From assembly GCF_001676615.1 (NCBI RefSeq), contig NZ_LYXZ01000041.1:61554-125553 (forward strand): a stretch of DNA of 64,000 bases. Direction: 5' to 3'. Positions 53,518 through 60,945 of this stretch are shown here, one piece after another (positions within the stretch are counted from its first letter, which is position 1; every line of letters starts with the position of its first letter). The notes under the pieces were generated by a model. The model did no database searches, was not told where the DNA came from, and saw only the letters and a program-made list of their open reading frames with translations. Source of the DNA: Labrys sp. WJW (GTDB taxonomy: Bacteria; Pseudomonadota; Alphaproteobacteria; Rhizobiales; Labraceae). The position numbers and the translations under genes are program-made.

Positions 53518-55110
53518 TCAGGCGTATTGCGACGCATCCATCTCGATGATCGTGGTCACGGGCGCGCTCGCGGCCGCGCGCAGGGCTTCCTTGACCTCGC
53601 CGAGGGAGCGAGCCGCGACATGCCTGGCGCCGAAGGCCTTGGCGGCGGCGGCGAAATCGGTCGCCTGCAGTCGCACGCCGAGCGGTGCGATCTGGTTGCG
53701 AACCATATATTCCTCGATCTCGCCATAGCGCTGGTCGTTCCAGAGCAGCACGATGACCGGGGCGCCGGCGTCGGCCGCGCTGGCAAGCTCGGGCAAGGTG
53801 AATTGGAAGCCGCCATCGCCGATGATGCAGACCACAGGCACCTTGGGCCGGCCGACCTTGGCACCGATGGCGGCCGGCAAGGCATAGCCGAGCGTGCCGA
53901 AGCCGGTGGCCGCGCTCATCCAGCGCCGGGCTGCGGGCGGCTCGGCCATGAAGTTGCCGCCATAGCTGGCTGCGGTGGAATCGGCCGCGACGACGGCCTC
54001 CGGCAGCACCTGCCAGATCGCGTCGAGCAGCGGGCGATGCCGGACATAGCGCGGATCGGCCCCCTCGAGACGCGCGGCCTGCAACTGCCGGGCATAGGCG
54101 GCCCCGCCTTCGATCGTCTTCACCAGCGGCGCCAGGGCGGCGGCAAAACGGCCGGCATCGCCCACCACCGGCAGCGACGGGCGGGCATTGCGATGCAGCT
54201 GGCGCGGATCGATGTCGACGCGGATCACCGCGCCATTGAGCTTCAGCCCGTCGAGCTCGTACCAGAATTCGGTTTCACCGAGCTCGGTGCCGAGCGCCAG
54301 CACGAGATCGGCCTCGCCGATCGCCCGATGCAGCGAGGGGGTGAGCATGCAGCCGCCGGCCAGCAGCTTGTGCCCGGCCGGCAGGATGCCCTTGGCATTG
54401 GCGGTGAGCAGCGTGGCAGCTCCCAGCTTCTCGATCAGCCCGCGAACGGCCTCGGCACCGGCAACCGCACCGCCACCGGCGATCACCAGCGGCTTCCTTG
54501 CCTTGGCGATCAAGGCCGCGGCCGCTTCGACGTCATCGGCGCGCGGCACCGGCGGCCCAGCCGGTTTGCGCATGCTGGTGACGGGGCCCGGGAAGGGCTC
54601 CGACAGCAGGTCGATCGGGATTTCGATCAGCACCGGGCCGGGGCGCGAGGAGGCCAGGAAGGCGAAGGCCTCGTCGAAGGCGGGAATGAGCTGGTCGACG
54701 GTCCAGATCGTCAAGGCGAGGGCGGACACCTCGCGGCCGACGACGGACTGGCCGCGCAATTCGTGGAGATGCCCCTCGCCGCGGCCGAGGGTCTGGCGCG
54801 GGTTGAGCGTGGTGATCACCAGCATCGGGATGCTGTCGGCCAGGGCCTGCCCCATGGCAGTGGCGATGTTGAGAAGGCCCGGGCCGGTGACGATGAAGCA
54901 GGCGGCGGGCTTGCCGGTCGCGCGAGCATAACCGTCCGCCATGAAGCCGGCACCCTGCTCATGGCGCGGCGTGACATGGGTGAGCCCCGAACCCGGAATG
55001 CCGCGATAGAGCTCGACCGTATGCACGCCGGGAATGCCGAACACCGTGTCGATGCCGCGTTCGACCAGCAATTGCGGAATGAGCGTACCGAGATGAGGAT
55101 GGTCGGCCAT
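53518..55110 (-). CDS. aruI: Thiamine-diphosphate decarboxylase, AruI-like
   Basis: A 530-residue ThDP enzyme resembling 5-guanidino-2-oxopentanoate decarboxylase of the arginine transaminase pathway. The activating Glu51 is in TPRHEQGAGFMADGYARATGK and the ThDP motif is IIGDGGFQFTLPELASA ending in WND. FGIPGVHTVELYRG near residue 24 is typical of the AruI group. The start at 55110 is preceded by GGGGAAA. It lies just after an AruH-like transaminase gene, with a REP pair between. Acetolactate-synthase-like activity is the main alternative. Confidence 0.85.
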   Translation of the reverse strand: MADHPHLGTLIPQLLVERGIDTVFGIPGVHTVELYRGIPGSGLTHVTPRHEQGAGFMADGYARATGKPAACFIVTGPGLLNIATAMGQALADSIPMLVITTLNPRQTLGRGEGHLHELRGQSVVGREVSALALTIWTVDQLIPAFDEAFAFLASSRPGPVLIEIPIDLLSEPFPGPVTSMRKPAGPPVPRADDVEAAAALIAKARKPLVIAGGGAVAGAEAVRGLIEKLGAATLLTANAKGILPAGHKLLAGGCMLTPSLHRAIGEADLVLALGTELGETEFWYELDGLKLNGAVIRVDIDPRQLHRNARPSLPVVGDAGRFAAALAPLVKTIEGGAAYARQLQAARLEGADPRYVRHRPLLDAIWQVLPEAVVAADSTAASYGGNFMAEPPAARRWMSAATGFGTLGYALPAAIGAKVGRPKVPVVCIIGDGGFQFTLPELASAADAGAPVIVLLWNDQRYGEIEEYMVRNQIAPLGVRLQATDFAAAAKAFGARHVAARSLGEVKEALRAAASAPVTTIIEMDASQYA

Positions 55111-55168
55111 GGTTTCCCCGGGAATGTGGTTTGTTATTGGATTGGCATAGTCTTGCCGAAAATAGTCC

Positions 55169-55289
55169 CTCCTCCCCTTGCGGGAGAAGGTCCCGGCAGG
55201 GGGATGAGGGGTGACACGCCATATTCGGTTGGCGTTGCAAGACCTCTCATCCGTCCCTTCGGGACACCTTCTCCCACAGGGGGAGAAGG
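55169..55289. repeat. REP-like inverted pair between aruH and aruI
   Basis: Left unit 55169-55211 and right unit 55242-55289, of the same two types as at 8712-8835. The right unit has small changes (CCCACAGGGGGAGAAGG). Confidence 0.85.
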
Positions 55290-55300
55290 AAAATCTTGCC

Positions 55301-56488
55301 TCAGGCAGCCTTGCCTTGGCTGAGCCGGATGGCCAGGCTGACCATGCGGCTGGCGGCCTCGCGCAGCTGCGAAGCATCGGAGCTGAGGGCAACGCGCACA
55401 TGCCCCGCCGCCTGCTGGCCGAAGGAAACGCCGGGCATGACGGCCACCTTTTCCTCGTCGAGCAAGCGCCAGGCGAAGGCCTCGCCGTCGATGCCGGTGC
55501 CGGAGACGTCGACCATGGCGAACATGCCGCCTTCGGGCTTCGGGCAACGCAGGCCCGGCGCATTGGCGAGCATCTCGGGCAGAATCTCGGCCCGTACGCG
55601 GAAGCTCTCGGCGCTCTCGGCGCATTCAGCGAAGGTTTCGCTCAGGGCATAGGCTGCCATGTCCTGGATGAAGGGCTGGCCACCGAACAGCATCATCTCC
55701 GACAGCGGCAGCAGGCGCTCGATGAATTCCACCGGCCCGACGCACCAGCCGGCACGCATGCCCGGCAGCATGTGCGACTTGGAAAGCGAGGACACCACCA
55801 CGGTACGCTCGGCTCCCTCGGCCAAGTCGAAGGGCGAGGCGAAGGGCGCGCCATAGGACAGCATCTCATAGACCTCGTCCGAGACGATCCACAGGTCATG
55901 GCGCCGGCAGACGTCGACGATAGCGGCGATCTCGTCGCGCGACAGCGTGGCGCCGGTCGGATTGTGCGGGGAATTGAGCAGCAGGACGCGCGAACGCGGC
56001 GTGATGCGGGCCTCCAGGTCCTCGGCACGCAGATGGAAGTTATTGGCGGGGTCGAGCGGCACCAGCACGATGTCGGCGCCGCTGGCGCGGATCACGCCTT
56101 CATAGGTGGCATAGAGCGGATCGCCGACCAGCACTTCGTTGCCCGCCTCGGCCAGGGCGGCGAGGGCGGCATAGAGGGCGGTCTGGGTGCCGGGCATATA
56201 GGCGGTGTTGTCGGTGGTGATGGTGCGGCCGGTGCGCATGGAATATTTGGCAGCGATCGCCTGCAGCACGGATGGCTCGCCACGCCCGCCCGAATAGCGG
56301 ATGCGGCGCGCTTGGAGGCTGGCGATGGCGGCATCGATCAGCGCCTGTGGTGCCGGCGTGTCAGGCTCACCGATGGTGAGCTCGATGATCGGCTCGCCGG
56401 CCGCGACACGGCGGCGAGATTCGAAATGCACAGCCCATTTCGCCGCCCCCAAATCGGAAAGACGATCGGTCACGGAAGCAAAGCGCAC
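55301..56488 (-). CDS. aruH: PLP aminotransferase, AruH (arginine:pyruvate transaminase)-like
   Basis: A 395-residue fold-type I aminotransferase. NSPHNPTGATLSRDE near residue 171, the cofactor Asp region LWIVSDEVYEML and the lysine segment SSLSKSHMLPGMRAGWCVG near residue 233 are clear. Segments such as SLSKSHMLPG and GGQPFIQDMAAYAL resemble arginine:pyruvate transaminase AruH, and the adjacent AruI-like gene supports this. It would convert arginine to 5-guanidino-2-oxopentanoate. It is the first gene of the six-gene string. Confidence 0.85.
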   Translation of the reverse strand: MRFASVTDRLSDLGAAKWAVHFESRRRVAAGEPIIELTIGEPDTPAPQALIDAAIASLQARRIRYSGGRGEPSVLQAIAAKYSMRTGRTITTDNTAYMPGTQTALYAALAALAEAGNEVLVGDPLYATYEGVIRASGADIVLVPLDPANNFHLRAEDLEARITPRSRVLLLNSPHNPTGATLSRDEIAAIVDVCRRHDLWIVSDEVYEMLSYGAPFASPFDLAEGAERTVVVSSLSKSHMLPGMRAGWCVGPVEFIERLLPLSEMMLFGGQPFIQDMAAYALSETFAECAESAESFRVRAEILPEMLANAPGLRCPKPEGGMFAMVDVSGTGIDGEAFAWRLLDEEKVAVMPGVSFGQQAAGHVRVALSSDASQLREAASRMVSLAIRLSQGKAA

Positions 56489-56660
56489 GGTACACTCCTA
56501 AGAACTGGCCTCCCGGGATGTCGGTGTTACGGGGAGGAGACGCATCGAGGCCTGCCGAAGCTCGGCTGATAACACCGAATGAGATGAGCAAGCCGATACC
56601 ATGGCGCGCGATCCGGCGTAACCCCCGCGACGTCTTGCCCCAAGGGCCGGCCGCGAAGAC

Positions 56661-57551
56661 TCACGGCACGGCCAGCCTCAGCCGCCTTGCCGACGGCGCG
56701 ATCTCGACACGGCGGCCCCAATCGAAGGCGAGATGGTCGCTTTCGATACCATCGGCGAAGATGGTGCCGCCGTCCATCTCCGAGGTCACCACGACAGGAG
56801 CATCCTCCACCAGCCCCCGTACCAGTTCGGTGCCGGTAGCCGGGCTCGGCCAGGCCTCCCTCACCAGGAAGCCGAGACGAGGCTGCACCGGCGAGAGATT
56901 CAGGCTGGCATGGGTGGCTTTGAGGATCGAGGCAGCCCAGCCGGTCGCGCCGGTCCCCGTAGCGACGATCAGGCCGGAGGAGGACTGGCGTTCGCTTTGC
57001 CCGCCGCAGGACAATGTGTAGCGCGCCGACTGGTGGCTGGCATGACCCACGAAGATCTCGTTGAGGGCGAGCAGCCGCTCGCCCTGGTCGAGGCGCGCTT
57101 CCGCCATCACGCGCTCCTCCACGCGGATGCTGCCCTTCACCGCCTCCCTTAGCGCCTCACCGGCATCACCGACCCCGAACCGCACGAGGGCACCGGCATT
57201 CGTTCCCGGAAAGGGATCGATGCCGATGACGACCTGGCCATCGAGATATTTGGCGACATTGGCGACCAATCCGTCCTGGCCGACCGCCAGCACGACATCT
57301 TCCGGGCCGAAGACGAAGCGTTCGACATCGGCCCTCAGGATGGTGGCCTGGCGCCAGTCCGCCGGGATGGCGGCCCGTATGCGATGCAGCGCCTCGGTGA
57401 AACGCCGATGTGTATCCTCCACCGCTTCCAGCGTCAGGCCCTTGCGCTCCAGTACGAAGCGTGCAGCGGCGGCGCTGGTGTAGCTCGCCCGGATGCGATC
57501 GAGATCGGTCTCCCGCCGGACCAGGATGACGCGGGGAGCGAGAAGGGACAT
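56661..57551 (-). CDS. NAD-kinase-like protein
   Basis: A 296-residue member of the ATP-NAD kinase superfamily. The usual GGDG loop reads LAVGQDGLVANVAKYL near residue 87, the NE motif is LLALNEIFVGHASHQSARY, and the region that normally carries TPTGSTAY reads SSSGLIVATGTGATGW. The start at 57551 (MSLLAPRVILVRR) is chosen because the longer frame upstream is translated repeat. Motif changes suggest either altered substrate or a special NAD kinase. It is separated from aruH by 172 bp and is not clearly part of that string. Confidence 0.78.
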   Translation of the reverse strand: MSLLAPRVILVRRETDLDRIRASYTSAAAARFVLERKGLTLEAVEDTHRRFTEALHRIRAAIPADWRQATILRADVERFVFGPEDVVLAVGQDGLVANVAKYLDGQVVIGIDPFPGTNAGALVRFGVGDAGEALREAVKGSIRVEERVMAEARLDQGERLLALNEIFVGHASHQSARYTLSCGGQSERQSSSGLIVATGTGATGWAASILKATHASLNLSPVQPRLGFLVREAWPSPATGTELVRGLVEDAPVVVTSEMDGGTIFADGIESDHLAFDWGRRVEIAPSARRLRLAVP

Positions 57552-57575
57552 GGCGGGCTCCGAATGATTGAGGCT

Positions 57576-57720
57576 CCCTTCTCCCCTTGCGGGTGTCGTC
57601 AACTCTCTTGAGTTGACTAGAGGTCCCGGCAGGGGGATGAGGGGAGAAACGTGACCTTGCCGGCTAGGCGCCTCCACCCCTCATCCGCCCCTACGGGGCA
57701 CCTTCTCCCACAAGGGGGGA
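57576..57720. repeat. REP-like pair with nested hairpin, second example
   Basis: The left unit (57576-57644) is interrupted by about 27 bp centred on GTCAACTC-TCTT-GAGTTGAC at 57598-57617, the exact reverse complement of the insertion at 29790-29809. The right unit lies at 57676-57720. It separates the NAD-kinase-like and SPFH genes. Confidence 0.85.
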
Positions 57721-57735
57721 GGCAAAAAATGCCGC

Positions 57736-58791
57736 TCACCCCGCCTGCTTCTCACCCTTGGCCAGAGCCGCGCCGAGCACGCTGCCGAGCTGGGCCAGCA
57801 CGTCGGGGCCGAGATTGAGCGTGCCGACCTTGGCATTGGCGAAGGCATCCTTCAGCGCCTCCGCCACCGGGATCAGCACCGGCAGGGTGTTGGCGATCTC
57901 GGCGCGGACACGCTCACCGGCGAGCCTGGCCTCGTCGAGCCGGCGGATCGCCTCCGCTTCCGCCTCCGAGGCGACGCCGCGCGTCACCGCCTGGCTGCGG
58001 GCCGTCAGCTCGCGGGCCGTCGCCTCGCCCTCGGCCGCCACCCTGTTCTTGTCGGCGGCAGTGCGCGCCTGGGCGAGTTCGTTCTCGCGTTCACGCTCGA
58101 ACAGCCGGCCCCGCTCCTCTTCCAGCCGGATTTTTGCCTTGGTTTCGTTCTCGGCGATCGCCGCTTCCTTCTCCACGGCGGCGGCCCGGCGGGCGAAGGT
58201 CGCCTCGTCGGCGGCCTGCTGCAGCTTCTCCGCCGTCGGCTGGCGCAGGGCCCGCACCAGATCGGGCGAGGGCGTCAGGTCCGACAGGTGAATGCCGGTG
58301 AGGGCAATGCCGATCGCCGCCAGCGCCCCGGTGGCGGCAAGATCCCGCTCCACCTCCGCCAGCAGGGCGCCGACGCCTTCGGCCAGGACGGCGCCGATGC
58401 TGCGGGCGGAGAGGAAACGCTCGACCGCCGTCTTCACCAGCCCGTCGATCAGGTTCTCGACCTGGGTTACGGGATCGGCACGATAGGAGCCGGTGCGCAG
58501 GTCGACGGAGAAGTCGATGCGCTCGGCCAGCAATGCGGGCTCCTGGGCTCGCCAGCTCGCCAGTCCCTGCACGCTTACCGCCTGGAAGTCGGCAGTGCGC
58601 CCGGTGACGGCGACGATGTGGTTGCGGTCATCGGCCGGCACCTCCACCAGCGAGGTGCTGCCCTGGGCCGAGAACCACACGGCCTGGCCCCTGCCCGACC
58701 GGGCGAGGCGGCCCCGCCGGTAGACGCCGAGGAAGGAGGAAGCCTCGACGCGGGCATGGCTGAGGAAGGGATAGCGGCGAATGGTGGCCAT
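57736..58791 (-). CDS. SPFH/band-7 domain protein
   Basis: A 351-residue protein with an N-terminal SPFH-like domain (about residues 20-190) and a long charged coiled-coil region (about 190-300) rich in Ala/Glu/Arg (AAAVEKEAAIAENETKAKIRLEEE), ending in a short hydrophobic tail. No transmembrane anchor is obvious. Such proteins form membrane-linked or cytoplasmic oligomeric scaffolds. A 14-bp palindrome lies 62 bp upstream of its start. Precise role unknown. Confidence 0.75.
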   Translation of the reverse strand: MATIRRYPFLSHARVEASSFLGVYRRGRLARSGRGQAVWFSAQGSTSLVEVPADDRNHIVAVTGRTADFQAVSVQGLASWRAQEPALLAERIDFSVDLRTGSYRADPVTQVENLIDGLVKTAVERFLSARSIGAVLAEGVGALLAEVERDLAATGALAAIGIALTGIHLSDLTPSPDLVRALRQPTAEKLQQAADEATFARRAAAVEKEAAIAENETKAKIRLEEERGRLFERERENELAQARTAADKNRVAAEGEATARELTARSQAVTRGVASEAEAEAIRRLDEARLAGERVRAEIANTLPVLIPVAEALKDAFANAKVGTLNLGPDVLAQLGSVLGAALAKGEKQAG

Positions 58792-58852
58792 GGCTGGCTC
58801 CTGGGTTGGTCGAGATCGACTGGTTCGCTTCTATTCTATAAAATATAATTTG

Positions 58853-58866
58853 CAAATTGCATTTTG
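58853..58866. promoter_or_regulatory. 14-bp palindrome, site 1 (SPFH promoter)
   Basis: CAAATTGCATTTTG reads CAAAATGCAATTTG in reverse complement, 12 of 14 positions symmetric. It sits in a very AT-rich promoter-like stretch upstream of the SPFH gene and is identical to the site at 59394-59407. Confidence 0.5.
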
Positions 58867-58964
58867 TATTTTTATAGAGCGCAATATCGGAAGTGTGCCA
58901 GACCGCACACGCACGCGGTTGGGGCACGCCAGTACCGCTCAGGAACGAGGGAGGCCAGGCGTCT

Positions 58965-59270
58965 CTACCGCCTATCCTTGGTCAGATAACCGTGCTTGTT
59001 GCACCAGCGGTAGGAGCTGTGCGTGGGCGTGACGACCCCGGCACAATAATTCTCGTCGACCGAGTTCCCTGTCTGATCGAAGGAACTGCTCGAGGAGGAA
59101 GGTGGCGCCGGCTCCGGTCGCGGGGGCTCCGGCAATCGGGCCGCCGCTTCGTAATTGCCTGGTATTCTCGGCACATGGCCGGTAAAGGGCTTGATGACGA
59201 CCGTGGATTGCGGCGCCGTGCAGCCCGCGACGAGGACGGCCAGCAAGGCAGACGACAGAAACGAACGCAT
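58965..59270 (-). CDS. Small predicted lipoprotein
   Basis: A 101-residue lipoprotein: MRSFLSSALLAVLVAGC gives a clear lipobox (LVAGC) with the lipidated Cys17. The mature part is proline-rich and has a serine run (PPSSSSSSFDQ), with two later cysteines (YCAGVV and RWCNKHG) that could pair. Not recognised beyond this. A 14-bp palindrome lies upstream of it. Confidence 0.75.
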   Translation of the reverse strand: MRSFLSSALLAVLVAGCTAPQSTVVIKPFTGHVPRIPGNYEAAARLPEPPRPEPAPPSSSSSSFDQTGNSVDENYCAGVVTPTHSSYRWCNKHGYLTKDRR

Positions 59271-59393
59271 GTCTTCCTCCGCCCCAGGCCGGATGCCATT
59301 TCACGACGGATCGCAGCACCGGTCAGTTCCCGGGCGAACACGCCGTGACGGGAACGCACCGCCAGCAGGTCTGCTCCCCAGTCAATAAAATCA

Positions 59394-59407
59394 CAAATTG
59401 CATTTTG
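59394..59407. promoter_or_regulatory. 14-bp palindrome, site 2
   Basis: An exact copy of CAAATTGCATTTTG, placed between the divergent lipoprotein gene (124 bp from its start) and the NrtR-like regulator gene (204 bp from its start). It is a candidate operator for that regulator. Confidence 0.5.
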
Positions 59408-59442
59408 CGCCTTGATCTTGCCTCGACATCCGGCTGTGCTAT

Positions 59443-59500
59443 GGCGACCTGGTGGAATTGGCTGCGCGGGCGAGGAGCGGCTTCAGGTTCCACCGTTGCC
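59443..59500 (+). other. Stable hairpin with tRNA-Leu-like 5' end
   Basis: GGCGAC and GGTGGAA pair with TTCCACC and GTTGCC further on, giving about 13 bp with a 2-base bulge. The first 19 bases resemble a tRNA-Leu 5' end and GGTTC occurs before the 3' strand, but only 58 bases are present, too short for a tRNA. It may be a tRNA remnant or a chance hairpin. Confidence 0.35.
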
Positions 59501-59503
59501 CCC

Positions 59504-59608
59504 TTAGAGCAAAGTCCGTTTCGCCGGAAACGCCATTTTGCTCTAACTCTTTGGTTCGACACGTCTTTGCGATTCTTGGCGATTCCGCCAAATCGCAAAA
59601 CGCGCTAG
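59504..59608. repeat. ~100-bp dispersed repeat, copy 2
   Basis: It begins TTAGAGCAAAGTCCGTTT and ends AATCGCAAAACGCGCTAG, only 3 bp before the start codon of the NrtR-like gene, leaving that gene without a normal ribosome-binding site. Confidence 0.88.
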
Positions 59609-59611
59609 CGA

Positions 59612-60319
59612 ATGGATGCCGAAATGCCCTCCGCTCCGCCTGCCGGGCCTGAACAGCGCCCGATCGCCACGGTCGACATCGTCCTGGTCACCTTGACCGA
59701 GGACGGCCTGCGGCTCTGCCTGCAACGGCGCGAACACGCCCCCCATGCCGGCGAGCTCGCCTTGATCGGCGGCTATGTCAGGCCGGAGGAGGATGCGGAC
59801 ATCGAGGCCTCGGCGCGGCGCATCCTGGCCGCCAAGGCAAGGCTCGACGGCCTCTATCTCGAACAGGTGCGCAGCTTCGGCGGCCCGGATCGCGACCCGC
59901 GCGGCTGGTCGATCGCCATCGTCTATCTCGCCTTGGTGCCGGAGGAGCGTCTGGCCGCCGCCGAGGCGGCCGGCGCGCCCCCTTTCGAGCGCATCGCTCC
60001 GGAGCTCTGCCCACCCCTGCCCTTCGACCATGACAGGCTGATCGCTGCTGCCCTGGACCGGTTGCGCTCGAAGGCGAGCTATTCCACCTTGCCGGCCTTC
60101 CTCCTCGGCGAGCAGTTCACCTTGCCCGAACTCAAGGCCGTCTACGAGAAGGCCATCGGCACACCGCTCAATGACAGCGCCTTCCGCCGCAAGCTGATGG
60201 AGATGCAGATCCTCGAGGAGGCCGATGCCAAGGCCACGGCCACGGCCGAGCGCAAGCGGCCAGCGCAGCTCTATCGCCTGGCGAGGCGGGCGCTGACGGA
60301 GTTCGACAGGACGGTGTGA
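59612..60319 (+). CDS. NrtR-like regulator with degenerate Nudix domain
   Basis: A 235-residue protein with an N-terminal Nudix fold (TVDIVLVTLTEDGLRLCLQR near residue 17) and a C-terminal winged helix (YSTLPAFLLGEQFTLPELKAVYE near residue 154, then RRKLMEMQILEE). This layout matches NrtR-type regulators of NAD or sugar metabolism. The Nudix box begins GGYVRPEED but the catalytic REUxEE core reads ARRILAA, lacking the metal-binding glutamates, so it should sense rather than hydrolyse its ligand. The start at 59612 has a dispersed repeat directly upstream; ATG 59624 is an alternative. Confidence 0.85.
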   Translation: MDAEMPSAPPAGPEQRPIATVDIVLVTLTEDGLRLCLQRREHAPHAGELALIGGYVRPEEDADIEASARRILAAKARLDGLYLEQVRSFGGPDRDPRGWSIAIVYLALVPEERLAAAEAAGAPPFERIAPELCPPLPFDHDRLIAAALDRLRSKASYSTLPAFLLGEQFTLPELKAVYEKAIGTPLNDSAFRRKLMEMQILEEADAKATATAERKRPAQLYRLARRALTEFDRTV

Positions 60320-60379
60320 AGGCACCGAGATGCTGTCATCATGGTCTGCAAGAATGACCGAAAGACCAAGGAGATACCC

Positions 60380-60781
60380 ATGCTGCGTCCGATCAATCCA
60401 CCCAACGCCACCATTCCCGGCATTTCGCAGGCCATGCTGGTCGAAAGCGGCCGGCTGCTGCTGCTTTCGGGTCATGTCCCCTATGACGAGGCGGGCAAGC
60501 TGGTCGGCGACGATCTTGCCTCGCAGTTGGACCGGGTCTTCGCCAATCTCCTCGCCACCCTCGAGGCAGCCGGCACCGATTTCAGCGCGGTGGCGCGGGT
60601 TACGATCTATGTGCAGGACTACGATCCCAGCCAGTTGCCGATCATCCGTGAGGTGCGCAATCGCTGGATCGGCGAGCAGCACAAGCCGGCAAGTTCCCTG
60701 ATCGGTGTCGCCTCCCTATTCCAGCCGGGCGTCCTGGTCGAGATCGATGCCATCGCGGTGCTGCCGGAGGACAAGGCCTGA
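60380..60781 (+). CDS. RidA-family protein
   Basis: A 133-residue RidA/YjgF-type protein; members hydrolyse reactive enamine/imine intermediates from PLP enzymes. Segments are LLLLSGHVPYDEAGKLVGDDL, VARVTIYVQDYD near residue 73 and LVEIDAIAVLP near the end; the usual late arginine-containing PxRxxx motif is replaced around KPASSLIGVASLF, so activity may differ. AAGGAGATACCC precedes the start at 60380. Confidence 0.88.
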   Translation: MLRPINPPNATIPGISQAMLVESGRLLLLSGHVPYDEAGKLVGDDLASQLDRVFANLLATLEAAGTDFSAVARVTIYVQDYDPSQLPIIREVRNRWIGEQHKPASSLIGVASLFQPGVLVEIDAIAVLPEDKA

Positions 60782-60945
60782 GAGCGTCATCGCACTCCGG
60801 CGGGAAGAACGCGTGGCCGCCCCCTTCGGCCACGCATCTCCCCTATTAGGTGGATACTCAAAACGCCGGGCATCATTAAGGTCAGGCCATCCGAGACAGT
60901 ACCGATCGCGAGAAAACACTGACAATCGCGAAGAGGAGGATCGCC

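Noticed and set aside
52267..55323. 1018-codon plus-strand frame across the acyl-CoA dehydrogenase and aruI genes
   Set aside because: It runs antisense through two well-recognised genes and the repeat beyond them, with composition typical of a GC-driven shadow.
59443..59500. tRNA-Leu gene
   Set aside because: The 5' end and acceptor-like pairing look right, but only 58 bases are present and no anticodon arm can be placed. Kept only as a hairpin.
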